DNA of 64,000 nt from Acidimicrobiaceae bacterium. Lineage in GTDB: Bacteria; Actinomycetota; Acidimicrobiia; Acidimicrobiales; RAAP-2. Shown here in pieces: positions 41,765 to 51,350 of the stretch; position 1 is the stretch's first letter; each line of letters opens with the position of its first letter. The translations under genes and the position numbers were made by a program. The stretch lies in assembly GCA_003153575.1 (NCBI GenBank), contig PLZW01000032.1, forward strand, positions 1-64,000, written 5' to 3'. The notes under the pieces were generated by a model that was given only the letters and a program-made list of their open reading frames with translations, was not told the origin of the DNA and did no database searches.

Positions 41765-43691
41765 GGGAGCCCTCCCCGCCGAGCGCCAGACTCCCGAAGG
41801 TCCTAGTCGGCGCCTCGCCGGTGGTGGCGCCGCCGTCCTTCACCCAGGGCAGTCGGACGTGGATCGCTTCGATCCCGAGGATCCCGTTGGCCGCCCGGCC
41901 GATGAGGATGACCCCGAGTCCGGCGAAGATGCCGATGCTGGACGGCCAGATCTGGTTCAGGGCGACATAGGTCAGTGCGGCCAGGAACGCCCCCGAAACG
42001 GTCCGGATGCCCCAGATGGTGACGAACAGGACGAAGATGATGCCGGGGAAGATGTCGAAGTCGGTCGTGCCCACGATCTGCTGCACGGTGCCGTAGAGCC
42101 CACCGGCCAGGCCGGCCATGCCGGCGGCGATGGCGAAGACGGCCACCTTGGTGAAGCCGATGTTGAGGCCGACCGTGGCATAGGCGGCCGGCGAGTCGTT
42201 GACGGCGACGAGTCGCCTCCCGAACAGACTCCTGCGGATGGCGAGCACCAGCCAGGCCGACACGACGAAGAACACGGTGACGAGCAGGAACTCGGCGGTG
42301 TCGCCGCCGAACGAGAGCCCCGGCAGGGTGATGCGGGCGATCTGCAGGCCACCCGAACCGTAGACACTGCCGTCGGCGAAGAAGCCCTGGGCCACGGCAT
42401 CGGCGAAGGCGAACGTGGCCAGCGCCAGGTAGAGGTCGCTCAGCCGGATGGTCGGCAGGGCGACGAGGGCACCGATCCCGGCGCAGACGGCGGTGGCGGC
42501 CAGCAAGCCCGCGAGCGACCCGCCGCCGGCCACCTTGCCCATGACGAAGGCGCCGATCCCCATGAAGGAGAACTGGCAGAGGGATACCTGGCCCGAGTAG
42601 CCGGTCACCAGCACCAGCGACAGGCCGACGATGGCCAGGCACATCACCATGCCGCCGAGGGTCAGGAGGGTCGTACCCTTGATGTTGGTGCTGGCGAAGG
42701 CGACCGACACCACCACGGCCACGACCAGGAAGGCGGCCCCGCCGATGAGGGACTCCTTGCCGCTGGCCACCCGGGGCGCCCGCATCGAGGTCAGCCGTCC
42801 GACGGCCCGCAGCCGGACCGAGGGCAGGGTCACCAGGGCGATGAAGAGGAAGATCATCGGGAGGGACACGTCGACGTCGCGCTGGAGGGACGAGGACAGA
42901 TGGGGCTCGATGTAGTTGAGGATGTAGTTCTCGGCCAGGCCGATGGCGATGGCGGCCGCGAAGGTCAACGGGATGTGCTTGAGCCGGCCCACGATGGCCG
43001 CCGCGTAGCCGCTGACCACCAGCAGGGTCATCGACTCGATGCTGATCCCGGTGGTCTGGGTGGGGGCCAGCATCACGCCGGACAGGGCGGCCATGAAGAA
43101 GCCCAGGATCCAGCCGTACTGGCTCATCCGGTTGGGCGAGACCCCGGCCATCCCGAGCAGCTCGGGGTCGTCGACCACGGCACGCAGGGCGTACCCGGTG
43201 CGGGTGGAGTAGAAGAGCAGCCTGAGGCCGGCCGCCACGGCGATGGCCACGCCGATGATGAGGACGTACTGGTACTGGATGTTGATGCCGACCAGTCGGA
43301 ACTGACCGTTGATCTGGGGGTTGACGGTGCGTTGGACGGTCGGTGACCAGACCACGGTGGCCAGCCCGGTGAGGATGACCATCAGGCCGAGCGTGACCAT
43401 GACGGGACGCTCCGCCGAGGCGCCGTGGAGCCGGCGCATGAGCACCCGCTCCACGAAGGCACCGGCGATCGACGCCCCCAGGATCAGGACCAGGAGGAGG
43501 GCGACCAGGGTCGGCTGATGGTGGGCCGATACCAGCTCCCAGTACCCGAAAGCGGCGATCATCCCCACTGCGCCCTGGGCGAAGTTGAAGACGCCAGAGG
43601 TGGTGTACGTCACCACCAGGCCGGTGGCCGCGATGGCGTAGCCGGCGCCGAGCATGATCCCGAACACCGTGAACTGGAGAAAGTTGCTCAT
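41751..43691 (-). CDS. livHM: Fused LivH-LivM branched-chain amino acid permease
   Basis: A 646-residue membrane protein joining both permeases. Residues about 1-295 are LivH-like (GAGYAIAATGLVVTYTTSG, FNFAQGAVGM), and about 310-620 are LivM-like (SGQVSLCQFSFMGIGA, VRSV-type DSPAAYATVGLN). Usually these are two genes. The ATG at 43691 follows AGGAGG. About 16 membrane helices are predicted by eye. It forms the channel with livF and livG. Confidence 0.88.
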   Translation of the reverse strand: MSNFLQFTVFGIMLGAGYAIAATGLVVTYTTSGVFNFAQGAVGMIAAFGYWELVSAHHQPTLVALLLVLILGASIAGAFVERVLMRRLHGASAERPVMVTLGLMVILTGLATVVWSPTVQRTVNPQINGQFRLVGINIQYQYVLIIGVAIAVAAGLRLLFYSTRTGYALRAVVDDPELLGMAGVSPNRMSQYGWILGFFMAALSGVMLAPTQTTGISIESMTLLVVSGYAAAIVGRLKHIPLTFAAAIAIGLAENYILNYIEPHLSSSLQRDVDVSLPMIFLFIALVTLPSVRLRAVGRLTSMRAPRVASGKESLIGGAAFLVVAVVVSVAFASTNIKGTTLLTLGGMVMCLAIVGLSLVLVTGYSGQVSLCQFSFMGIGAFVMGKVAGGGSLAGLLAATAVCAGIGALVALPTIRLSDLYLALATFAFADAVAQGFFADGSVYGSGGLQIARITLPGLSFGGDTAEFLLVTVFFVVSAWLVLAIRRSLFGRRLVAVNDSPAAYATVGLNIGFTKVAVFAIAAGMAGLAGGLYGTVQQIVGTTDFDIFPGIIFVLFVTIWGIRTVSGAFLAALTYVALNQIWPSSIGIFAGLGVILIGRAANGILGIEAIHVRLPWVKDGGATTGEAPTRTFGSLALGGEGSRAAS

Positions 43692-43762
43692 GCCACCTCC
43701 TTCATCATCGTCGGGCTCCCCCCCGCGACCATCTCAGCTGTCCTCGTCGACGGGCCGGGCGC

Positions 43763-45088
43763 TCAGGTACCGGGCTTGACGATGTACGACCCGTCGCACC
43801 GGAATCCGTTGGTGCTGCTGGTGGTGGGCGGGTTGTCCGGCGAGCGCACGAACTGACCATTGGTCACGGTGGCGATCAGATAGCAGTTGGGCGGCATCTT
43901 GGTGGACGGATCGGACGGGGCGTTGAAGCCGTCACCGTTGAACGACGTCACCTTGGACAGGGACTGGAGCAGCGAGCCCCGGCTCGGACTCGAGCCGGCG
44001 TTCTTCAGGCCCTGGACGAACAGGTTGGCCGACAGCCACCCGTAGGCGGTGAACAGGTCGGGGCTGAATCCGGGGGAGGCCATCTGGACCCAGTGCAGGA
44101 AGGTGCCCACCGCCGGCACCGCGGCCTGGTCGGCGCCCAGGTAGAGGGCGAGGTTCTGGGACAGGTAGGCGCCGTCCACGTTGACCGCACCGCCCGACTG
44201 GGCGACCAGCTGATTGGAGTAGGTGGCAGCCCCCAGGAGGACCTGGGGGTGGAAGTTCTGCTGGGCCAGGGCCTTGAGCACTGAGGAGGCATAGTTGCCG
44301 GGCATCTGATCCATGAAGATGATCTTCACGCCGGCGTTCTTCATGGCGATCACCTGCTGGTTGAAGTCCGTCTGCGTGGTGGCATAGGTCTGCTCCGAGA
44401 CGAACTTGAACCCTTCCTTCTCGGCGACGTACTTCTCCCCCGCCCAGGTCTGGGAGGCCGAGGGGGAATCGGCCAGGAACGCCCCGGCGTGGCTGGCGTC
44501 GGACTTGAACCGGTTGTAGTAGTAGGTCATCGGCCCCGAGGCCCACCCGTCGGCCAGGGGGATCGGGCTGTAGACGTTGGGCAGCTTGTTGGTGACGTTG
44601 TCCAGGACCTGGGACACGTCGGGGAATCCGGGGTTCTGGGCCAGGACGACCCCGCCGAAGCTGTCTTCCAGGGAGAAGTTGCCGACCAGGGCGAAGTCGC
44701 TCTGGACCGCGTTCTGGGTGGCCTGCTTGTTGGCGGCCCCGGTGAAGCCGTCATCGGCGTTGTTGAGGACCAGCCTGCGACCGTTCACCCCGCCCGTCGA
44801 GTTGATGTAGTCGAAGTAGGCCTGGGTGCCGACCTGGGCCCCCTTGAAGAGGCCGAGCGAGAGCGTGGACACATTGCCGACCTGCACCGAGGTCGACGTC
44901 ACGCCGGTGTGGTCGGAGAAGGCGCTGGCCGGGATCGGCCGGGAGGCGGTCCCCGTGGTCGACGAGCCGCTGGCCGCTGTCGTCGTGGTCGACGACGAGC
45001 TGGTGGAGCTGCAGGCCGCCGCGCCCAGGCCTATCGCCAGCACCGCCGTCAGCGCGGTGGTGCGAGTCTTCCATGATGCTGAGCGCAA
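43763..45088 (-). CDS. livK: Substrate-binding lipoprotein of branched-chain amino acid ABC system
   Basis: A 441-residue periplasmic-binding-protein type 1 lipoprotein. A signal segment (TALTAVLAIGLGAAAC) ends in a lipobox Cys at about 26, then a Ser/Thr-rich linker. The mature protein reads VQVGNVSTLSLG, QAYFDYINSTGGVNGR, IFMDQMPGNYASS and ends in the usual C-terminal lobe. The start is TTG at 45088, just after GGGGGAG; an ATG nearby is out of frame. It is 71 bases upstream of livHM and likely delivers substrate to it. The substrate could be an amino acid, amide or urea-like compound. Confidence 0.85.
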   Translation of the reverse strand: MRSASWKTRTTALTAVLAIGLGAAACSSTSSSSTTTTAASGSSTTGTASRPIPASAFSDHTGVTSTSVQVGNVSTLSLGLFKGAQVGTQAYFDYINSTGGVNGRRLVLNNADDGFTGAANKQATQNAVQSDFALVGNFSLEDSFGGVVLAQNPGFPDVSQVLDNVTNKLPNVYSPIPLADGWASGPMTYYYNRFKSDASHAGAFLADSPSASQTWAGEKYVAEKEGFKFVSEQTYATTQTDFNQQVIAMKNAGVKIIFMDQMPGNYASSVLKALAQQNFHPQVLLGAATYSNQLVAQSGGAVNVDGAYLSQNLALYLGADQAAVPAVGTFLHWVQMASPGFSPDLFTAYGWLSANLFVQGLKNAGSSPSRGSLLQSLSKVTSFNGDGFNAPSDPSTKMPPNCYLIATVTNGQFVRSPDNPPTTSSTNGFRCDGSYIVKPGT

Positions 45089-45246
45089 GGCTCCCCCTTG
45101 TCATTATCGGTCCGGTCGATCGTATGTGTCCCCTCGGCACAGCCCGGGCCGACACGAATATGTGACTCTACGTCAGAAACTCGACCCCGTGTCCAGCAAC
45201 CCCGGCGATTCCGCCGCTCATTCCGGGCCCGGACGCCGTGCGAAAT

Positions 45247-46533
45247 CTAGTGAGCGGCGGTGCCGGAGTCGGCGCGGCCCGACGGCGAGCGCGGCGCCCG
45301 GGGCCGGACCCCCTCGAGGAAGCGCACCACGCCGAGGATGGTCCTCCGGGACCGGATCGTCAGCAGCACGTCGAAGGCGTGCTGGGCCCGGGGCAGCTCG
45401 AGATAGGCCACCGGCGAGTCCGACTGCTCCGCCAACCGCTTGGCGAAACGGCGTCCCACTTCGGGCGGCACCAGGGTGTCGTTGGCGCCCTGGACGACGA
45501 AGAACGGCGGCGCCCCGCGGGTGATGCGCTGGTCGGGCGAAGCCGCCGCGTAGACCGGCGTGTTGTCGACGTAGGGCAACTTCATCACCCGCTTCTCGAG
45601 CAGCTCGAGCAGGCCGTGGCCGTGTGCTCCCTGGGCTTCAGGGTCGCCCGTCATGTCGTGCACCCCGTAGAACGGGATGCAGGCGTCGACCGAGGTGTCG
45701 GCCTCCTCGAACCCGGGTTGCCACTCGATGGCGTCGGGGGTGAGTGCGAGCAGGGCCGAAAGGTGACCGCCCGCCGACCCGCCCGACACGGCCAGGAACG
45801 ACGGGTCGCCGCCGTACTCGGCGATGTGGTCCCGCACCCAGGCCACCGCCCGCTTGCAGTCGACGATGTGGTCGGGCCACGTGGCCTTGGGGCTGATGCC
45901 GTAGTTGATGGCCACGCACACCCAGCCGCGCATGGCCAGTTCGTGGAGCATCGGGAGGCCCTGCTCACGCTTGTCGCCCATGACCCAGGCTCCACCGTGG
46001 ATGTAGACCATGACCGGGGCACCGGACGGCGGGTCGGTCCGGCGGAACAGGACGTCCAGCTTGTGGCGGTAGAGCCCGTCGCCGGCGTAGTCGATGTTGC
46101 GGATGCGGCGGACCTGGCCGAACCGGAAGGGGATGGCCAGCACCACCCGCCACCACTTCGCCCACACCGGTGCCGGGTCGAATCCCCCGGACAGGATAGG
46201 ACCGCCTGAGGCCGAATCCACAGCCTCGTCGACCAATCGGGCCGACCGGTGGGCCGACACGCCGAGTGCGCTGTACACCAGGGTCGCACTTGCGCCCAAG
46301 GCCAGCGCCAGCCACCAGAGCCCGCCGCGCGGGTGCACGGCCCCGCCCAGGACCGCGGCGCCGGCCAGCACGACCACCGCGGCATGGACCGGCACCTCGC
46401 CCACGATCCAGCCGAACACGAACGAGACCACCGAGAACGGTTCCCGACGGACCGGCGCCCAGGCCAGGACGGCGAGGAGGGTGGCCACCGCGGTGAAGAC
46501 CAGGAACGCCCAGAGCACCCCTCCATCAAACAC
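45247..46533 (-). CDS. Membrane-anchored alpha/beta hydrolase (HSL-type esterase/lipase)
   Basis: A 428-residue protein with three or four N-terminal membrane helices (about 5-25, 40-60, 70-95) and a C-terminal hormone-sensitive-lipase-type hydrolase. The oxyanion HGGAW is near 180, the nucleophile Ser in SGGSAGGH, the Asp in GANDTLVPP and the His in RAQHAFD. It resembles the mycobacterial LipM/LipN-type carboxylesterases. The substrate is unknown. GTG at 46533 is the start. It sits alone on the minus strand between the liv operon and WS/DGAT. Confidence 0.83.
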   Translation of the reverse strand: MFDGGVLWAFLVFTAVATLLAVLAWAPVRREPFSVVSFVFGWIVGEVPVHAAVVVLAGAAVLGGAVHPRGGLWWLALALGASATLVYSALGVSAHRSARLVDEAVDSASGGPILSGGFDPAPVWAKWWRVVLAIPFRFGQVRRIRNIDYAGDGLYRHKLDVLFRRTDPPSGAPVMVYIHGGAWVMGDKREQGLPMLHELAMRGWVCVAINYGISPKATWPDHIVDCKRAVAWVRDHIAEYGGDPSFLAVSGGSAGGHLSALLALTPDAIEWQPGFEEADTSVDACIPFYGVHDMTGDPEAQGAHGHGLLELLEKRVMKLPYVDNTPVYAAASPDQRITRGAPPFFVVQGANDTLVPPEVGRRFAKRLAEQSDSPVAYLELPRAQHAFDVLLTIRSRRTILGVVRFLEGVRPRAPRSPSGRADSGTAAH

Positions 46534-46713
46534 CGTCCGGTGGCCCGGGCGGTAACCCGCTGTGGATCGCCGGGCCCGGGTGGGGCATCATCTGGGTCCG
46601 GCCGTGGGTTCGGAGGCACGGGCGTCAAGGCGCGAGGCGGCGCCACCGATCGGTAGGGGATCCCGATCCCGTGGCCACGTCGGCGCCATACCGACCGAGC
46701 GAGGAGGCGTGCC

Positions 46714-48201
46714 ATGGAACCACTGAGCGGCCTCGACGCCAGCTTCCTCTACCTCGAGACACCCACCTTCCACATGCACGTGGAGATGGTCACCGTCTTC
46801 GACCCGTCCACCGTCCCGGGCGGCTACTCGTTCGCCAAGTTGCAGGCCCAGATCGCCTCCCGCACACACCAGGCGCCCGTCTTCCGCCGGCTCCTGGTGG
46901 AGGTCCCGTTCCGCCTCGGCCACCCGGTGTGGGTGGACGACCCCACATTCGACATCGACTACCACGTCCGCCGGACCGCCGTCCCCTCACCCGGTGGTCT
47001 GCTCGAGCTCGCCGACCTGGCCGGGGACATCGCCAGCCGCCAGCTCGACCGCACCAAACCGCTGTGGGAGATCTGGATCGTCGAGGGCCTCGAGGACGAC
47101 CGGATCGCCGTGATCGCCAAGATGCACCACTCGACGGTCGACGGCATGTCGGGCGCCGCCCTCCTCTCGGTCCTCTTCGATCTCGAGGTGGACCCGGGGC
47201 CCGAGCCGGAGCCGCCCGACGTGGTCGCCGACAGCCACATCCCGTCGAGTGCCGAGCTGATCAGCGAGGCCATCGCCGCCCGCATGTTCCGTCCCTTCGA
47301 GCTCACCCGGGACATCCTGCGCACCGGCCAGCGCCTGCTCAACGTCCGCCGCGTCCGCAACGAGCCCGAGCACCGCGAGCCCCGGGCCAAGGCGGCGCTG
47401 CCGCTGTCGGCTCCGCGCACGTCGTTCAACAGCACACTCACCCGCCGGCGGCAGGTGGCCCTGTCGGCCATCGGCCTCGCCGACGTCAAGCGGTTGAAGA
47501 ACGCCACCGGCACCACGGTGAACGACGTTGTGCTGGCCGTGTGCACCGGAGCCCTCCGCAAGTTTCTCGTCGAAGGCGACGAGCTCCCCGACAAGCCGCT
47601 GGTGGCGGTGGTACCGGTGTCGGTCCACCCGGACACCGACGCACCGTACGGGTCCAACAAGGTGTCGTCGATGTTCGTGCAGCTCCCCGCCCAGCTCGAC
47701 GATCCGATGGAGCGGCTGACGGCCATCCGCGAGGGCACCAAGGGAGCAAAGGAGGAGCACAACGCTCTCGGTGCCGACATGCTGGTGAACTGGGCCGAGC
47801 ACGCCACCCCCAACACGTTCGCCGCCGCCGCCCGGCTGTACAGCCGGATGCGCCTGGCCGAACGGCACCGTCCCGTCGCCAACCTCATCATCTCGAACGT
47901 GCCCGGCCCCGACTTCCCGTTGTACCTGGCCGGGGCCGAGATGGTGTCCGGGTTCCCCCTGGGTCCCGTCATGGACGGTCTGGGCGTCAACATCACGATC
48001 ATGAGCTACCGGGGGACCCTCTACTGGGGCATCATTTCGTGCCCCGAGACGATGCCCAAGGTGTGGCAGCTGGCGGCCGACATCCCCTTGGCCCTCGACG
48101 AACTGCTCGACGCCGCGGGCCTGGCCCCGGCCGAGTACCGGTCGAGTCAGGCGACCGACGCGGCCTCGGCGGCCGGACGCACCACCCCGCCCGCCGGCTG
48201 A
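46714..48201 (+). CDS. Wax ester synthase/acyl-CoA:diacylglycerol acyltransferase (WS/DGAT)
   Basis: A 495-residue acyltransferase that makes triacylglycerol or wax esters from acyl-CoA as storage lipid. PLSGLDASFLYLETPT opens it, and the catalytic HHxxxDG is MHHSTVDG (His138-His139). A second conserved stretch is NVPGPDFPLYLAG and the end has GLGVNITIMSYRG. The ATG at 46714 follows AGGAGG. Actinobacterial genomes usually have several copies; this is one. It is a single gene. Confidence 0.93.
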   Translation: MEPLSGLDASFLYLETPTFHMHVEMVTVFDPSTVPGGYSFAKLQAQIASRTHQAPVFRRLLVEVPFRLGHPVWVDDPTFDIDYHVRRTAVPSPGGLLELADLAGDIASRQLDRTKPLWEIWIVEGLEDDRIAVIAKMHHSTVDGMSGAALLSVLFDLEVDPGPEPEPPDVVADSHIPSSAELISEAIAARMFRPFELTRDILRTGQRLLNVRRVRNEPEHREPRAKAALPLSAPRTSFNSTLTRRRQVALSAIGLADVKRLKNATGTTVNDVVLAVCTGALRKFLVEGDELPDKPLVAVVPVSVHPDTDAPYGSNKVSSMFVQLPAQLDDPMERLTAIREGTKGAKEEHNALGADMLVNWAEHATPNTFAAAARLYSRMRLAERHRPVANLIISNVPGPDFPLYLAGAEMVSGFPLGPVMDGLGVNITIMSYRGTLYWGIISCPETMPKVWQLAADIPLALDELLDAAGLAPAEYRSSQATDAASAAGRTTPPAG

Positions 48202-48231
48202 CTGTCCAGGCCGGCGACCACGGATCCGGGG

Positions 48232-49383
48232 CTACGACGTGACGCCGACGGTCATCGACGAGGCGCCCGAGCAGACCCTGATCGACCGTCCGAATGTCTG
48301 GTGCGTCGGGTCGTAGGGCAGCACGGTCCCGAGTCCGGTGACGACGAACGCCCCGGTCGAGCCCGGCCCGGTGACGATGTCGGTCGGATGGTCGGTGCCC
48401 GAGGCGGCGGCCGTCCCGGTGCCGGTCGGGAGACGTACCGGCGCCAGCGGGTGGGCGGGGTCGGCGACCGGCACGTCGTCGATCCAGTTGTCGGCGGAGT
48501 CGGCCACGAGGAGGTGCGACCCGTCCGCGGTCAGCGCCAGTGCCGCCGGATCGGCGATCCCGAACTGGTCGAAACCGGTGGAGGCGGCCACGGTGCCCGT
48601 GGCGATGGTCACCCGGACGACCCGTCCCCCGAAGTCCGGGGGGCCCTGCCCACCCACGTACAACGTGGTGCCGTCGGCCGAGACGACAAGTCCGTGGGGT
48701 GAGGACACCGACGAGACCGTGAGCCCCGTGACGATGGGCGACCCGGCGGTGGCCGTCGCCGTGTCGACCGGCACAACTCCGTCGGCCACCAGGACGAAGA
48801 GCGTGGCGGTGGTCGGGCTCAGCGCCATGCCGGACACCGTCCGGCCCTTCCCGAGATCGAGCGGCCGGCCGACCGCCCGGGTGGCGACGTCCACGGGCAC
48901 GATGGTGGTGCCGCTGGCCGCCAGCACGGTGCGCCCGTCGTGCATGACCACCACAGCGCCGGTGGCCCCACTCCCGGGCAGGACGATCGGCGCCCCGGCC
49001 CGCTGGGTTGCGAGGTCGACGGGCACGAGGACGTTCGTCGTGGCCCGACCGGGTGGCGTCGACTGGGTGACCACGAAGGCCCACTTCCCGTCAGGGGAGG
49101 TGGCCACCGCGAAGTCGCCCAACGGGGGCGTGCCGGCGATCGGCAGCGCGATGGGGGCTTCGGGAGTGCGGGTGGCGAGCTCGACGGGGGTGATGGCTGT
49201 CGGGCACGCCACGTAGCCGACCGGTCCGGCCGACGCCGGGGGCGAGCCGGGCACGCTCGGCGAGTCCGGGGTGGCCACCGCGGAGCAGCCGGCCACCGCG
49301 AGCACGGTTCCGGCCGCCAGCGCACCACGGAGGTGCCGGGTCCACGCCGTAGCTCGGGTCCGGTCGCGTCGGGGGGCCTCCAT
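48232..49383 (-). CDS. Secreted beta-propeller lipoprotein
   Basis: A 383-residue lipoprotein with a signal peptide ending AVAGC (Cys about 33), then about seven repeats of roughly 40-45 residues of the YVTN/YncE type, such as PDGKWAFVVT, HDGRTVLAAS, ADGTTLYVGG and ADGSHLLVAD, each ending near a VPVD-type turn. It should fold as a beta-propeller outside the membrane. The function is unknown; similar proteins bind peptides or glycans. A TATGGT hexamer 11 bases before the ATG may be its -10. It stands alone. Confidence 0.75.
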   Translation of the reverse strand: MEAPRRDRTRATAWTRHLRGALAAGTVLAVAGCSAVATPDSPSVPGSPPASAGPVGYVACPTAITPVELATRTPEAPIALPIAGTPPLGDFAVATSPDGKWAFVVTQSTPPGRATTNVLVPVDLATQRAGAPIVLPGSGATGAVVVMHDGRTVLAASGTTIVPVDVATRAVGRPLDLGKGRTVSGMALSPTTATLFVLVADGVVPVDTATATAGSPIVTGLTVSSVSSPHGLVVSADGTTLYVGGQGPPDFGGRVVRVTIATGTVAASTGFDQFGIADPAALALTADGSHLLVADSADNWIDDVPVADPAHPLAPVRLPTGTGTAAASGTDHPTDIVTGPGSTGAFVVTGLGTVLPYDPTHQTFGRSIRVCSGASSMTVGVTS

Positions 49384-49449
49384 ACGTGGGCCCGACCATA
49401 GCGACGGGGACGGCTACGGGTGCGGCGGGAAGCACCTCTGCTGCCGGGG

Positions 49450-50394
49450 TCAGGCCGGCACGGACAGGGACCCAACCCGGACGTGGGCGGCCACCGCCGA
49501 AAGTGCCCCGTCGAGCGGCGTGGACTCGATCCCGAAGGTCGCCGTGCAGGCCGAGGAGTCGAGGACGAAGGGCCGGTCGAACTGGTACCGGGTCTCCTTC
49601 AACTCGCGCACCTGCGCCGAGAACGCGCCGGCCAACGACAGCATCCCGGCCGGGAAGGCGGCCACCGACGCCCGCGGCGCGCCGGCGACCTCGCAGAAGC
49701 GGGTGGCCAACTGGCGCTGGGTGAGCGCCGGGCCCGTCGGGACGTGCCAGACCCGACCCCAGGCCCTGTCGTCCGTGCCGAGCACGGCCAGGGTGCGCCC
49801 GACGTCCGGCACATAGGTCGCCGAGTGTGGAACGTCCGGATCGCCGAGGACCCGCACCTTCCGGCCGGCCAGGAGCCGGTCGACGTTGCGGCCGAAGAAG
49901 CTCGTCTCCACCACCCCGGGTCCGAAGAAGTCCGATGCCCGCGCCTCGGTGACCCGCGCCCTGCCCGCCCGATGGGCGGCCAGCGCGTCCTCCCACATGG
50001 CGGCCCGGATCCGCCCCTTGGTGCCGGTCGACGCCAGCGGTTCGTCCTCGGTCATGGGATGGTCGACCGGGCCGTAGCCGTAGAGATTGCCCATGGTGAC
50101 CAGCACCGCACCCGACCGGGCCGCCACCTCGAGCATCGACGCCGCCAGCGGGGGCCAGAGTTCGGGCCAGCGGTGGTACAGCGGGTTGGCGCAGTTGTAG
50201 AGGGCGTCGGCCTGTCCGACGGCGGCCGCCAGGGCGAAGGGATCCGAGGCGTCCGCTGCCGTCCGGGTGATGCCGATGCCATCTGGCCCGGTACCCGACC
50301 GGGTGACGACGGTCACTTCGTGCCCGGCATCGACCAGGGCCAGCGCGGTGGCCGTCCCCACTGCTCCCGATCCGACGATGGCATGCCTTCCCAT
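49450..50394 (-). CDS. NAD-dependent epimerase/dehydratase-like oxidoreductase
   Basis: A 314-residue extended short-chain dehydrogenase. The glycine-rich motif is IVGSGAVGTATALAL, not the usual GxxGxxG of an NAD(P) SDR, followed by VTVVTR and CANPLYHRW. The active-site Tyr-x3-Lys is altered: MGNLYGYGP is present, but no clean YxxxK follows. It could be an atypical NAD(P)-binding enzyme. The ATG at 50394 has AGGAGG seven bases upstream. It is divergent from a TetR gene and probably its target. Confidence 0.72.
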   Translation of the reverse strand: MGRHAIVGSGAVGTATALALVDAGHEVTVVTRSGTGPDGIGITRTAADASDPFALAAAVGQADALYNCANPLYHRWPELWPPLAASMLEVAARSGAVLVTMGNLYGYGPVDHPMTEDEPLASTGTKGRIRAAMWEDALAAHRAGRARVTEARASDFFGPGVVETSFFGRNVDRLLAGRKVRVLGDPDVPHSATYVPDVGRTLAVLGTDDRAWGRVWHVPTGPALTQRQLATRFCEVAGAPRASVAAFPAGMLSLAGAFSAQVRELKETRYQFDRPFVLDSSACTATFGIESTPLDGALSAVAAHVRVGSLSVPA

Positions 50395-50411
50395 GGTGCT
50401 TCCTCCTTATT

Positions 50412-50476
50412 GTGATCACTGCTCTCGTTAGTGACCAGTATTCTCACTTTTCCGGAGAATTGCACGAGCACTGCTC
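50412..50476. promoter_or_regulatory. Operator region between epimerase and TetR gene
   Basis: AT-rich for this window. It holds GTGATCAC (50412-50419), ATTCTC-N9-GAGAAT (50440-50445 and 50455-50460), GAGCA-C-TGCTC (50466-50476), and a direct repeat CACTGCTCT at 50417 and 50469. This is typical of TetR auto-regulation with its divergent target. No site is assigned with confidence. Confidence 0.5.
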
Positions 50477-50481
50477 TTCTA

Positions 50482-50510
50482 TTGATCGAGCGCTCTTGGA
50501 GTGCCAGGCT
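50482..50510 (+). promoter_or_regulatory. Promoter of TetR gene, leaderless
   Basis: TTGATC, 17-base spacer, CAGGCT, then 6 bases to the ATG at 50517. Spacing is exact although the -10 lacks the first T. Confidence 0.45.
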
Positions 50511-50516
50511 GGGTGC

Positions 50517-51329
50517 ATGCCCCCGACGACTGGACTGCGGGCCCGCCTGCGGGCCGAACTGACCACCGAGATCAAGGACGAGGCCCGCCGCCAGCTGGCC
50601 GCGGAGGGCGCGCCCGGCCTGTCGCTGCGGGCGGTGACCAGGTCACTGGGCATGGCATCGTCAGCCATCTACCGCTACTTCCCGAGCCGGGACGACCTCC
50701 TCACCGCCCTGATCGTCGACGCCTACGACGCCGTCGGCGCCGCCGCCGAGGAGGCCGATGCCGGAGTTGCGCCCGACGACTTCGGCGCGCGGTGGCGGGC
50801 TGTCGGCCTGGCCGTCCGGGCCTGGTCACTGGCCAATCCGCACGAGTACGCCCTGGTCTACGGTTCGCCGGTGCCGGGCTACCGGGCCCCGCCGGACACC
50901 GTGGGCCCGGCCAGCAGGGTCACCCTGGTAATGGCCCGTCTCATCGATGGGGCGGCCCGGGCCGGCGTGCTCGACGACCCGCCATGGACCCCGACCCTCC
51001 CTCCCATCGGGGTCGAGCTGCGCGCCTCCGTGCGCACGTTGGTCGACCTGGCGTTCCCCAACGTCAGCGACGAGGTCGCCGTCCGGGCCGTCGCCGCGTG
51101 GACCCAGCTGTTCGGGATCATCTCGTTCGAGCTCTTCGGCCACTTCCACAACGTCATCGACGAGGTCTCGCCCGTGTTCGACCGGTCGCTCCTCGAGATG
51201 GGCCGACTGGTCGGGCTCTCTGCCCCTCGATCGTCCAGCGGACCGACGGTGGACGTGTCGTCGGCGGGGCCGGGCGTCGGGGACGAGGTCCCGCCCGACG
51301 GCGAGGACGAGTTCTGGCACCTGGTCTGA
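50517..51329 (+). CDS. TetR family regulator with WHG-type C-terminal domain
   Basis: A 270-residue TetR regulator. The HTH is KDEARRQLAAEGAPGLSLRAVTRS with SAIYRYFPSRDDLL. The C-terminal domain has WSLANPHEYALVYGSPVPGY and IISFELFGHFHNV, the WHG/TetR_C_33 layout. A disordered tail ends FWHLV. The ATG at 50517 starts MPPTTGLRARLR, shorter than the open frame, and fits the leaderless promoter. It should repress itself and the divergent epimerase gene. Confidence 0.87.
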   Translation: MPPTTGLRARLRAELTTEIKDEARRQLAAEGAPGLSLRAVTRSLGMASSAIYRYFPSRDDLLTALIVDAYDAVGAAAEEADAGVAPDDFGARWRAVGLAVRAWSLANPHEYALVYGSPVPGYRAPPDTVGPASRVTLVMARLIDGAARAGVLDDPPWTPTLPPIGVELRASVRTLVDLAFPNVSDEVAVRAVAAWTQLFGIISFELFGHFHNVIDEVSPVFDRSLLEMGRLVGLSAPRSSSGPTVDVSSAGPGVGDEVPPDGEDEFWHLV

Positions 51330-51350
51330 GGAGTCGGGTGGGTCTGACGG

